Assembly (NCBI RefSeq): GCF_000720765.1
Contig: NZ_JODC01000005.1
Coordinates: 124,001-188,000, forward strand
Source of the DNA: Streptomyces sp. NRRL S-646
Lineage (GTDB): Bacteria; Actinomycetota; Actinomycetes; Streptomycetales; Streptomycetaceae
Reading direction: 5' to 3'
DNA: 64,000 bases
Of the stretch, positions 18,019 through 26,033 are shown one piece after another; within the stretch, counting starts at the first letter, position 1; every line of letters begins with the position of its first letter. A program made the position numbers and the translations under genes. Below the pieces are notes generated by a model. That model was not told the origin of the DNA. It saw only the letters and a list, made by a program, of their open reading frames with translations, and made no database searches.

Positions 18019-19476
18019 ATGACCGAGCTCGTGGAACACGGACAGCTGTTCATCGGCGGGGAGTTGACCGACCCCCTCGGCAAGGACGTCATCGAGGTGA
18101 TCTCGCCGCACACCGAGGAGGTCATCGGGCGGGTGCCGCACGCCTCGCGGGAGGACGTCGACCGGGCCGTCGCCGTCGCGCGCCGCGCCTTCGACGAGGG
18201 GCCCTGGCCGCGGATGACCCTCGGTGAACGGATCGAGGTCGTCACCCGCATCAAGGACGCGATCGCCGTACGGCACGAGGAGATCGCCCGCGTGATCTCC
18301 TCCGAGAACGGGTCGCCGTACTCCTGGAGCGTCCTCGCGCAGGCGCTCGGCGCGATGATGGTGTGGGACGCGGCGATCACGGTCGCCCGGAACTTCACGT
18401 ACGAGGAGCAGCGCGATGGTGTCCTCGGGAAGATCCTGGTGCGGCGGGAGCCGGTCGGGGTCGTGGCGGCCGTAGTCCCTTGGAACGTCCCGCAGTTCGT
18501 GGCCGCCGCCAAGCTCGCGCCCGCGCTGCTCACCGGCTGCACGGTGGTGCTCAAGCCGTCGCCCGAGTCGCCGCTGGACGCGTACATCCTGGCCGACATC
18601 ACCCGCGAGGCCGGCCTGCCGGAGGGCGTGCTGTCGATCCTCCCCGCCGACCGCGAGGTCAGCGAGTACCTGGTCGGGCACCCGGGGATCGACAAGGTCT
18701 CCTTCACGGGCTCGGTGGCGGCGGGCAGGCGCGTGATGGAGGTGGCGTCGCGCAATCTCACCCGCGTGACACTGGAGTTGGGTGGCAAGTCGGCGGCGGT
18801 CGTCCTGCCGGACGCGGACGTGGCGACCACCGTCGCGGGCGTCGTCCCGGCGGCCTGGATGAACAACGGCCAGGCGTGCGTGGCCCAGACCCGCATCCTT
18901 CTGCCGCGCTCGCGCTACGACGAGTTCGCCGAGGCCTTCGCGGCGGCGGCGAGCGCCCTGGTCGTCGGCGACCCGCTGGATGCGGCGACCCAGGTCGGCC
19001 CACTCGTCGCCAGGCGCCAGCAGCAGCGCAACCTCGACTACATCCGCATCGGTCAGGAGGAGGGCGCCAAGATCCTCACCGGCGGCGGCCGTCCGCCGGG
19101 CCTGGACCGCGGCTGGTACGTCGAGCCGACCCTCTTCGGCGACGTCGACAACTCGATGCGGATAGCGCGGGAGGAGATCTTCGGCCCGGTGATCTGTCTG
19201 CTCCCGTACGGCGACGAGTCCGAAGCCCTGAAGATCGCGAACGACTCCGAGTACGGGCTGAGCGGCAGCGTGTGGACGGCGGACGTCGGGCACGGCATCG
19301 AGGTGGCGCGGCAGGTCCGTACCGGCACGTACTCGGTGAACACCTTCAGCCTCGACATGCTCGGCCCCTTCGGCGGCTACAAGAACTCAGGCCTGGGCCG
19401 GGAGTTCGGCCCCGAGGGCTACGGCGAGTACCTCGAACACAAGATGATCCATCTCCCGGCGGGCTGGGAGGGCTGA
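18019..19476 (+). CDS. Aldehyde dehydrogenase
   Basis: A 485-residue NAD(P)-dependent aldehyde dehydrogenase. The catalytic Cys287 lies in NNGQACVAQTR, the general base Glu253 in TLELGGKS, the substrate loop Asn in PWNVPQ (about 154-159) and the cofactor Lys179 in LKPSPESP. GFEGYKNSG-like (GPFGGYKNSGLGREFG) is the C-terminal signature. The ATG has GGGGAGG upstream. It is followed after 6 nt by a ferredoxin and preceded by two operator-like sites, fitting oxidation of an aldehyde produced by CYP125 or another sterol side-chain step (inference). Confidence 0.92.
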   Translation: MTELVEHGQLFIGGELTDPLGKDVIEVISPHTEEVIGRVPHASREDVDRAVAVARRAFDEGPWPRMTLGERIEVVTRIKDAIAVRHEEIARVISSENGSPYSWSVLAQALGAMMVWDAAITVARNFTYEEQRDGVLGKILVRREPVGVVAAVVPWNVPQFVAAAKLAPALLTGCTVVLKPSPESPLDAYILADITREAGLPEGVLSILPADREVSEYLVGHPGIDKVSFTGSVAAGRRVMEVASRNLTRVTLELGGKSAAVVLPDADVATTVAGVVPAAWMNNGQACVAQTRILLPRSRYDEFAEAFAAAASALVVGDPLDAATQVGPLVARRQQQRNLDYIRIGQEEGAKILTGGGRPPGLDRGWYVEPTLFGDVDNSMRIAREEIFGPVICLLPYGDESEALKIANDSEYGLSGSVWTADVGHGIEVARQVRTGTYSVNTFSLDMLGPFGGYKNSGLGREFGPEGYGEYLEHKMIHLPAGWEG

Positions 19477-19482
19477 GCGACC

Positions 19483-19716
19483 ATGGGCGACCGCTGGCAC
19501 GTCGAGGTCGACCGCTCCGTGTGCATCGGCTCGGCCCAGTGCGTCCACCGGGCGACCGGGGCCTTCCGCCTCGACTCCGCCATGCAGTCCCACCCCGTCG
19601 AGCCGGAGACCGACGCCAACGAACGCATCCTGGATGCGGCGGAGAACTGCCCGGTGGAGGCGATCGTGATCACGCTGTTGGGGAGCGGGGAGCCGGTGTT
19701 TCCGCCGGAGGAGTAG
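19483..19716 (+). CDS. 3Fe-4S ferredoxin (P450 redox partner type)
   Basis: A 77-residue ferredoxin with three cluster cysteines: Cys14 and Cys20 in VCIGSAQC and Cys56 in ENCPVEAI. The second Cys of a 4Fe motif is absent, so a [3Fe-4S] cluster is expected, typical of actinobacterial P450 ferredoxins. No P450 is adjacent; the nearest is the CYP125-like gene 17 kb away, which shares the operator type. Its 3' end overlaps the convergent NACHT gene by 47 nt. Confidence 0.92.
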   Translation: MGDRWHVEVDRSVCIGSAQCVHRATGAFRLDSAMQSHPVEPETDANERILDAAENCPVEAIVITLLGSGEPVFPPEE

Positions 19717-22700
19717 GGCCGCGCCACGTCCACTCCACCTCCCTGAACTCCGCCTCGTACGCGCCGTTCGGCAGTGCGGCCCGCAATGGGCGCAGGTCGG
19801 AGGGGCGCAGGAGGCCGAAGGCCTCGAGGGGCAGCGCGCCGAGGATGTCGTCGGCGTGGGCGGAGAGCCAGTCGCGGAGGTCGAGTTCGGCGGCGAGGCG
19901 GAGGAGGTCGATGAGGACTTCTGGGCTGGCCAGGCCTGTGTGCGCCAGGTCGAGATGCGCGAGCAAGTTGTCGAGCTCGCGGGCGGCGGCCTTGCCACGA
20001 GGGCAGCCCGCCCACTGCCAGGTGTGAGTGGAGTGGCTCATGTGCCGCACGTCGTGGAGGGCGAAACGCCCACCCGTTCCAGGGTCTTCGGATTCGACGA
20101 AGAAGGTGCGGAACGGGTCGAGTACCTCGTTCAGGCGGTCGTTTCCTCGATCCAAGGCGTCGCGGATGCAGCGCAGGGCCAGCTGGCTCATCGCCTTGGT
20201 GTTGGTGCCGGTCCTGTTCAGGGCCTCATGCAGCCTGGGCAACACCCGGGCCAGGTCGCCGACGGGCATCGCGGGCGCGTCATGGACCAGCTGGCGCAAC
20301 AGCGCCTCCAGGTAGACGGTCGCTTCGAGGGCCGTAAGCGTGTCCAACTGGTTCAGGCACGTGACGTACAGGTCGGGAAGCGTCAGAGGGATCTCGACGT
20401 CCCTGATGAGCAGGGCCAGGAGAGTCTGGGCCGGACTCCGGATGTCCGGAGGGCCTATCCCGGCCACTGCGCCGGGCAACTGGGCCAGCAGCGGGTAGCA
20501 GGTGTGCAGGAGCAGTTCCGTGTCGCCGTCCCCCGTGAACGTGACCCGTCTGATCACAGCCTCCGTGTTGCTCTTGGACGACACCAGCGCCAGCCGGTTC
20601 CGGTCGAGTTCGTGGGGGACCAGCGGTCTGGACTCTGTGGTGATGAGCAGATCCGCGGCCTCCTCGGTCGCGTCGTAAGTCCAGGGACGCTCACCATGGT
20701 GGACGCGGAGCGTCGAGCACAGCAGGTCCCATGACTCCTGGGACATCTGCGCCTGCCATCCCATCGCGTGTCGTCGCCAGCCGATGTCCAAGTCGACTAC
20801 AGATCCGAGGAGTTGTGAGGCAGACACCTCGCCCACCGCAAGTACCGCGATCACCACCAGGTTGGCCTCGTACACCGCGTCCCGGTACGCACGCGGCTGC
20901 CGGACCGGAGCATAACCCGCGTCCGTACGGTGCTCAGGACCGTCCCACTCGACCGCCCGGAACAACTCGAAGAGCCCAGCCGCCAGCTCGCTGCGCGAAG
21001 ACTCCCCGGGTCGGGCCGCGAGCATGTTCCGCAGGTTCTGCACGATCTGCGCCCGGTCCGTGAGCGGAGTGAACGACAGCAGGGCGTACAACTCGCCGTC
21101 GTCCAAGGGGCTTTGATCGCGGAGCCGCCGCAGCGCCGCGTCGATCAGCCGTGCCGTCAGATGCTCGCCGAAGGTGGCGTGCATGAACTCGTAGCTGCGC
21201 AATCGCTGTTCCGTGACGACGGCCTGCGCTTCGTGCACGAAGAAGAACCGTCCGAACAGCACCCCGGAGCCTGCGTCCGCCGGGGCGTCGAGGGCCCGCA
21301 GGTCCCGGTCCGCCTCCTCGCCGCTGATGGACTGGGCACCGCGATGGAACATACCGAGTGCGATCACTGACAGGCGGTGCAGTTCACGCTCGACGGCGAC
21401 GGCTGCCTCGGTCGGCGGAAGGCATCCCTCCTTCTCGACCTGGCGGCGGACGAACTGCGTGAGCAGCCGGTCGTACAGCTGTGTCCGGCTGATGTCCTCG
21501 TCGCGCAGCCGGTGTAGCGCGTTGTCGACCGAGTCGTACAGCGCCAGCATGAGCAGCAGAAGGGGCTGGGTCGCCAGGTCCCGGTGGGGGAGGACGGTCT
21601 CCAGGGTGAGGGGCCGCAGACCGTGCCGGTCCAGATGATCCGCGTTCACGGTGTTCCAGATCTCCAGCCACCGCTCGATCTGGCGGTCGCCGAAGGGTTC
21701 CAGGCGCAGCACCTGGCTGTTGCGGGGGATCTCCGCCCGATCGGCGACCACCGTGCGGCTCGTTACGATCACGATCAGCGGGCGGCCGAGCTCCGCCTCG
21801 CGCTCCTGAAAGCGCTCGACCTCGCGCAGATACCCCCATTGCCGGGCGGAGTCGAGTCGCCGGGCGCCCGCCTGGAGGAGTTCGTCGAACCCGTCCAGCA
21901 GGACCACGGGAACCACCCCGGGTTCCGCCTCCGACCAGTCCGGCCAGCTCACCGGCCGCCCCGTGGCCCGCTGCAAGGCGTGCTCCAACTGCGTCTGCAC
22001 ATCGGCCTCGGCCGGGGTGTGGCGCAGCTCGACTCGCAGTGGGCGGAACTCGCCGGCCGGGAGCCGGGCTGTCAGGAGCTTCGTCAGCAGCGACTTGCCG
22101 GCGCCGGGGTGCCCGAGGACGAGGAGTGGGGCGAGCATGGCGGGAAGGCCGATCAGGTACCCGGCGAAGAAGTGCTCGACCGTGTCGTACGAGGGCTGCT
22201 CCTCCCACCATTTGTCCGAGGCGACACCGTGATCGAAGCCGTCCTGCCATTCCGGGCGGGCCACTCTGAAGCTCGGATTGACGTATCCCTGCGCCAGTCT
22301 CGGCAGCCGGGGACCGGGCGAGTCGAGTGAGGCGATCGGATCGCGCAGCCGACCCCGGCCGCCGGTCGGGAAGGGGGTGTCCCGGCCCGTGCACTGCGCC
22401 AGCAGTGCCTCCAGCCCGGCCAACGCGGTTCCGTACGGACCGTCCGCCGTGTCTCGCACGACGGTGCCGATCGGGGCCATGGTGAGCGCGAACTCGGAGC
22501 AGGACACGGCGAGATGGCGGATCAGTTGCGCACAGTGCTCGTAGTGGGCCTGCCGCATGTGGTGGTTGCCGGTGGGCCGCAGCGGGAGCATCTCCTCGAA
22601 CTCGAGGAAGTCGTCCTGTTCCCCGGGAGGTTGCAGCGCGCTGCGAGTCAGTAGCCGGACGAAGTCCAGGGCCCCCATCTGGGACAGCTTCTCCGTGCAC

Positions 22701-23473
22701 CGGGTCAGCGCCGCTGCGAGCACCACGCGGGCCGCCCAGAGCAGGGCGCCGCGCGCGAGGCCATGGGCGGCTCGCACCCGCTGCGGGAAACCCTCCAGCA
22801 GAGCGTCCAGGAAATAGGGCGGTTGCTTGTCCTCGCGCAATGGAGTCAGTAGGTCCTCCGCGGCGTGCATCAGCTCCGGGCGGCCGTCGGCCAGCAGGTA
22901 CACGGCCTTGTCCGTCCCCATGTCCATGCAGTCGGCCGCATCGAGGCTGGGTGAGGAGGCTGGTACGCGAGTGGGAGACGGAGCGGAAGGGGCGGCGAGG
23001 TGCGCGACTGCCGGCGTCGTACGCGCGCGTTCCACGGCGTGCTGCAACTCGGCGTGCCGCCTCCGCCACCACCCCTCGTCCGGGTGTGGCCCCGCCACCG
23101 GCCCGGGCCGCCCGGCCTGCCGCTCGGCGCACAGCCCCACGATCAACCGCACGTCGTCCCAGTCCGGAGCCCTCCGCCGCCTCCCGCCCAGCAGCTCCGA
23201 GACCGAACTGGCGCCACGGCCGAGCGCCTCAGCGATCTTCGCCTGCGGCACCCCACAGGCGCGCACCAGCCGGCGCAACTCGGCGCAGAAGTCCGCGACG
23301 GGACCCGCGGGCAGCGGTGCTGCGGCCAATTCCCAACCCCTTCGGCGCGGTTCGGCGGACACCACCGAAGCGTAGGGCCGACCTGCGTCTTCCGCTGGGA
23401 GTTCGGCGTGCTTCGGGATCGGCCCGCGGCCCGGCACCGGCGGGCGATCGTCGTGGCGGAGGCCGCCCGTCAT
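19670..23473 (-). CDS. HTH-NACHT STAND-type NTPase
   Basis: A 1267-residue protein. Residues about 57-112 form an XRE-like helix-turn-helix (CGVPQAKIAEALGRGASSVSELL). A linker of about 330 residues follows, then a NACHT-like NTPase with Walker A GHPGAGKSLLTK (about 454-465) and Walker B VVLLDGFDEL (about 523-532). About 700 helix-rich residues follow with no repeats obvious by eye. STAND NTPases couple ligand sensing to oligomerisation, and several bacterial NACHT proteins act in phage defence; no separate effector is encoded next to it. ATG 23473 gives the longest form; a TTG at 23329 with GAAGGGG upstream would start just before the HTH and may be the real start. Confidence 0.85.
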   Translation of the reverse strand: MTGGLRHDDRPPVPGRGPIPKHAELPAEDAGRPYASVVSAEPRRRGWELAAAPLPAGPVADFCAELRRLVRACGVPQAKIAEALGRGASSVSELLGGRRRRAPDWDDVRLIVGLCAERQAGRPGPVAGPHPDEGWWRRRHAELQHAVERARTTPAVAHLAAPSAPSPTRVPASSPSLDAADCMDMGTDKAVYLLADGRPELMHAAEDLLTPLREDKQPPYFLDALLEGFPQRVRAAHGLARGALLWAARVVLAAALTRCTEKLSQMGALDFVRLLTRSALQPPGEQDDFLEFEEMLPLRPTGNHHMRQAHYEHCAQLIRHLAVSCSEFALTMAPIGTVVRDTADGPYGTALAGLEALLAQCTGRDTPFPTGGRGRLRDPIASLDSPGPRLPRLAQGYVNPSFRVARPEWQDGFDHGVASDKWWEEQPSYDTVEHFFAGYLIGLPAMLAPLLVLGHPGAGKSLLTKLLTARLPAGEFRPLRVELRHTPAEADVQTQLEHALQRATGRPVSWPDWSEAEPGVVPVVLLDGFDELLQAGARRLDSARQWGYLREVERFQEREAELGRPLIVIVTSRTVVADRAEIPRNSQVLRLEPFGDRQIERWLEIWNTVNADHLDRHGLRPLTLETVLPHRDLATQPLLLLMLALYDSVDNALHRLRDEDISRTQLYDRLLTQFVRRQVEKEGCLPPTEAAVAVERELHRLSVIALGMFHRGAQSISGEEADRDLRALDAPADAGSGVLFGRFFFVHEAQAVVTEQRLRSYEFMHATFGEHLTARLIDAALRRLRDQSPLDDGELYALLSFTPLTDRAQIVQNLRNMLAARPGESSRSELAAGLFELFRAVEWDGPEHRTDAGYAPVRQPRAYRDAVYEANLVVIAVLAVGEVSASQLLGSVVDLDIGWRRHAMGWQAQMSQESWDLLCSTLRVHHGERPWTYDATEEAADLLITTESRPLVPHELDRNRLALVSSKSNTEAVIRRVTFTGDGDTELLLHTCYPLLAQLPGAVAGIGPPDIRSPAQTLLALLIRDVEIPLTLPDLYVTCLNQLDTLTALEATVYLEALLRQLVHDAPAMPVGDLARVLPRLHEALNRTGTNTKAMSQLALRCIRDALDRGNDRLNEVLDPFRTFFVESEDPGTGGRFALHDVRHMSHSTHTWQWAGCPRGKAAARELDNLLAHLDLAHTGLASPEVLIDLLRLAAELDLRDWLSAHADDILGALPLEAFGLLRPSDLRPLRAALPNGAYEAEFREVEWTWRGPTPPAETPAPRSPTA

Positions 23474-23494
23474 CGCCGTTCCGGAGGAATCGCC

Positions 23495-23671
23495 ATGCCC
23501 TTCCCCTCGCTCCCCCTGCCCGTCCTGTGCACTGGCGTGCTCGTCTTCGTCGCGGTCTACGGGGGAGTCGTCCTGCCCGCCGTGTGGTCCCGCCGGCCCG
23601 CCCGCCGGAACGCGGCCTTCAGGGTGCTCGCCGAGCTGCTCGGCGCCCTCCGAAACAGGAGGAAGCCGTAG
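23495..23671 (+). CDS. Small single-pass membrane protein
   Basis: A 58-residue protein with one hydrophobic helix (VLCTGVLVFVAVYGGVVLPAVW) and a basic C-terminus. The ATG has a good GGAGGAAT site 5-6 nt upstream. It is divergent from the NACHT gene, with only 21 nt between ATG codons, so the two share an overlapping promoter region if both are used. Function unknown. Confidence 0.6.
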   Translation: MPFPSLPLPVLCTGVLVFVAVYGGVVLPAVWSRRPARRNAAFRVLAELLGALRNRRKP

Positions 23672-23740
23672 CGCGCATAGCCAAAAAATCTATACTTTAG
23701 TGGGTTCTGTCCTGTAGTAGGTGTTCTATCCTGGTATTGG

Positions 23741-23929
23741 CCTACGGGACGAGTGAGGGAGTCCGAACCGGAGTAGCCGATTCTGGCGTGAAGCAGTCAG
23801 TCCGCTGGGACCGACGTCGACGGTCCGGGCTGAGAGGCCGGAAAGCCGCGGATCGCAAGGTCTGCGAGTGGAAGGCGACCTCCACTACCTGACCCGGGTA
23901 ATGCCGGCGAAGGGAACCCGTCTCGTAGG
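23741..23929 (+). promoter_or_regulatory. TPP (thi-box) riboswitch-like element
   Basis: Two conserved thi-box blocks are present in order: GGGCTGAGAGG at 23826-23837 and ACCTGACCCGGGTAATGCCGGCGAAGGGA at 23887-23915, an excellent match to the TPP riboswitch core. A long P1 closing stem is possible between CCTACGGGACGAG (23741-23753) and CCCGTCTCGTAGG (23917-23929). Seventy to eighty nt between P1 and the CTGAGA block form an unusually large insert. No thiamine gene follows; the next gene is a TPR protein starting at 23991. The rest of 23672-23990 holds only a short AT-rich patch (about 23683-23700). Confidence 0.82.
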
Positions 23930-23990
23930 TCCTATGCGTGCCGGGGCTACGCTCGCGCGGTTGCCGCAGGAGCGATCAGGGCGGGGAAGA

Positions 23991-24854
23991 GTGCGCAAGG
24001 CCGAGGCCGGACAGCTGATCAAGCAGGCTCGTGAGGCGTGGGAGGTCGAGGAGTGGCTGCGCGCCGCCGGCCTCTACGAGCAGGTGCTCGCCCACTTCCC
24101 GGACGAGGAACCGAGCGCCGACTGGTGGTACGACGCCGCGCTCGCCCACAAGTTCCTGCGGAACTGGGCGAAGGCGTACGAGCTCGGACGCGAGGCAGCC
24201 GCCCGGGCCCCGCGTGGCGAGGGAGACCCCGCGTACTGGAACCTGGGCATCGCGGCGACCCTCCAGCGCGACCGGACGACGGCCCGCGACGCCTGGGCCG
24301 GCTTCGGCATCGACCTCCCGGAGGGCGAGGGCGAGATCGTGGGCCGCTTCGGCAACGCCTGCGTGCGGCTCGACACCGGCGGTGAGCGCGAGGTCGTGTG
24401 GATCGAGCGGCTGTGCCCGACGCGCGGGCGCGTGGTCAACGTACCCGTGACCGGAGGGCGGCGGTACGGCGAGATCGTCGTGCACGACGGCGAGCCGAAG
24501 GGGGAGCGGGTTCTTGACGGCGTGACCTTCCCCGTCTTCGACGAACTGCTCCTCTTCGAGGCCTCCGAGCTGCCCACCCTGGAGGTGACCGTGGCGGCCG
24601 GCGAGGCGGAGGACCTGCGGGCCCTGCTCGAACTGTTCGGCGAGCACGGCTACGGCGCCGAACCCGCCGGCAGCGTCCGCGTGCTCTGCGCCTGCCGCAG
24701 CGAGGGCACCCATCAGCAGGACCGGAGCCTGCCGACGGGCACCCAGACGGTGTCCCTCGCGGCCCCGGAGGAGGAGGCACGGCGGCTGCTGGCGCAGTGG
24801 GCGGACGGCGCGGTGATCGGGCGGAGCTGGAGCGGCCTGGCGGCGATCGGCTGA
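23991..24854 (+). CDS. Tetratricopeptide repeat protein
   Basis: A 287-residue protein. The N-terminal 105 residues contain TPR-like helical pairs (AREAWEVEEWLRAAGLYEQVLAHFPDE, WWYDAALAHKFLRNWAKAYELGREAAARAP, YWNLGIAATLQRDRTTARDAW). The C-terminal 180 residues are mixed alpha/beta with no recognised motif. The GTG at 23991 has GGGGAAGA just upstream; the open frame continues upstream through the riboswitch and is not coding there. It may be an immunity-like or adaptor protein; no partner is evident. It lies directly behind the TPP-riboswitch-like element. Confidence 0.7.
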   Translation: MRKAEAGQLIKQAREAWEVEEWLRAAGLYEQVLAHFPDEEPSADWWYDAALAHKFLRNWAKAYELGREAAARAPRGEGDPAYWNLGIAATLQRDRTTARDAWAGFGIDLPEGEGEIVGRFGNACVRLDTGGEREVVWIERLCPTRGRVVNVPVTGGRRYGEIVVHDGEPKGERVLDGVTFPVFDELLLFEASELPTLEVTVAAGEAEDLRALLELFGEHGYGAEPAGSVRVLCACRSEGTHQQDRSLPTGTQTVSLAAPEEEARRLLAQWADGAVIGRSWSGLAAIG

Positions 24855-24857
24855 GCC

Positions 24858-25003
24858 GGGTCTTTCGTGGCGCGGGATTCTCGTGGTGCGGCGGGGTGCC
24901 TCGCTGGCGCGGGCCTTTCGTGGCGGGGCCAGGTGCTCCGCTGGCGCGGGCCTGTTGTGGTGCGGCCAGGTGCTCCGCTGGCGCGGGCCCCTCCGGCGCG
25001 GCC
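24858..25003 (+). repeat. Degenerate tandem repeat, about 37 nt units
   Basis: Three to four imperfect units share the core GTGCTCCGCTGGCGCGGGCC with variable TTTCGTGG/TGTTGTGG starts. They fill half of the 309-nt space (24855-25163) between the TPR gene and kstR. The remainder (25004-25163) shows nothing recognisable. Confidence 0.7.
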
Positions 25004-25163
25004 AAGCGGTCCGCCGCCTGTGCTGATGTGCGGCTCTGCGGCGGGGCCGCGATGTGTCGTCGGCCGTCTGCAGCCCCCTCTTCGCCGGTCGCGTGCGCGT
25101 GTCGATACAGCCCCGCGCCCCTTCAAGGCTCTGGCGAACCGCGGCCGGCTTCCAGCGGCCTCC

Positions 25164-25814
25164 TCAGGACGGATTCCCGGCCGCCGCCGGATCCGTCAGG
25201 TCGATCAGCCGGCACACCGTCTCGATGTCGATCTTGACCTGGGCGATGGAGGCGCGGCCCGAGAGCCAGGTGATCAGGGCCGAGTGCCAGGTGTGCTCGA
25301 TGACACGGACCGCGGAGAGCTGCTCGAGGGTCGGGTTCTCCAGGCCCATCGCGTCCAGGATGATCACGGTGGTCTGGCGGGAGACCTGGTCCACCTCGGG
25401 CGAGACGCTCCGGTCGGCGAAGGTCAGCGCACGCACCATCGCGTCGGCCAGATGCGGCTCGCGCTGCAGCGCCCGGAAGGCCCGCATCAGCGTCTCGGCG
25501 ACCCGCTCGGCCGCCGTCTCACCCTGCGGGGGCTTCTTCCGCAGCGTGCCGTGCATGTGCTCCAGCTGGTCCTGCATGGTGGCGACCAGCAGATGGATCT
25601 TGGACGGGAAGTAGCGGTAGAGGGTGCCCAGCGCCACCTGCGAGGACTCGGCGACCTCACGCATCTGCACCGCGTCGAAACCACCCCGGCTGGCCAGCTG
25701 CGCACTCGCGTGCAGGATGCGCCGACGACGCGCCTCCTGCCGCTCCGTGAGGGGCGGGGAGGCCGGCTGCGAGGTACGTGCTTCCACCTTGGCCACCTTC
25801 GCTTGCACAGGCAT
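25164..25814 (-). CDS. kstR: TetR-family repressor KstR (cholesterol/sterol catabolism regulator)
   Basis: A 216-residue TetR regulator. The HTH region ARRRRILHASAQLASRGGFDAVQMREVAESSQVALGTLYRYFPSKIHLL closely follows remembered mycobacterial KstR, including VQMR-VA and GTLYRYFPSK-HLL. The ligand domain also matches (VEDALVRALTFAD-like AMVRALTFADRSVSPEVDQV, and WHSALITWLSGRAS versus WLSNLLAWLTRRAS). KstR represses sterol catabolic genes until a sterol-derived CoA thioester binds. The ATG at 25814 fits the family start. A TGAAACTTGTTCTA site lies about 150 nt upstream, consistent with autoregulation. Four more such sites occur in this window. Confidence 0.88.
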   Translation of the reverse strand: MPVQAKVAKVEARTSQPASPPLTERQEARRRRILHASAQLASRGGFDAVQMREVAESSQVALGTLYRYFPSKIHLLVATMQDQLEHMHGTLRKKPPQGETAAERVAETLMRAFRALQREPHLADAMVRALTFADRSVSPEVDQVSRQTTVIILDAMGLENPTLEQLSAVRVIEHTWHSALITWLSGRASIAQVKIDIETVCRLIDLTDPAAAGNPS

Positions 25815-25965
25815 GGATCCCGTTCCGTACGTTCCGTGACAGTCGGTGAGGGCTGGTGATCGCACCGAGTTTGGCAGGGCCTCCGCCGTGGCGCGAATCA
25901 CCTGATCCACTGCTCACTGCGCCCCTACCTGCCGGTAGATTCAGAGCCTCCTGGACGATCAAGTC

Positions 25966-25979
25966 TGAAACTTGTTCTA
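25966..25979. promoter_or_regulatory. KstR-like operator in the kstR/glycosyltransferase promoter region
   Basis: TGAAACTTGTTCTA: left arm degenerate, right arm GTTCTA perfect, 2-nt spacer. It is 55 nt upstream of the glycosyltransferase GTG and in the divergent region with kstR, so it could control both. Confidence 0.65.
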
Positions 25980-26033
25980 GATTAGCGTCCCGGCGTAATC
26001 TCGCGGGACAGTGCACGCAGAAGGGGGCCCAGA

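Noticed and set aside
24858..25003. Tandem repeats as a CRISPR array
   Set aside because: Units are directly adjacent, degenerate, have no spacers, and no cas genes are present.
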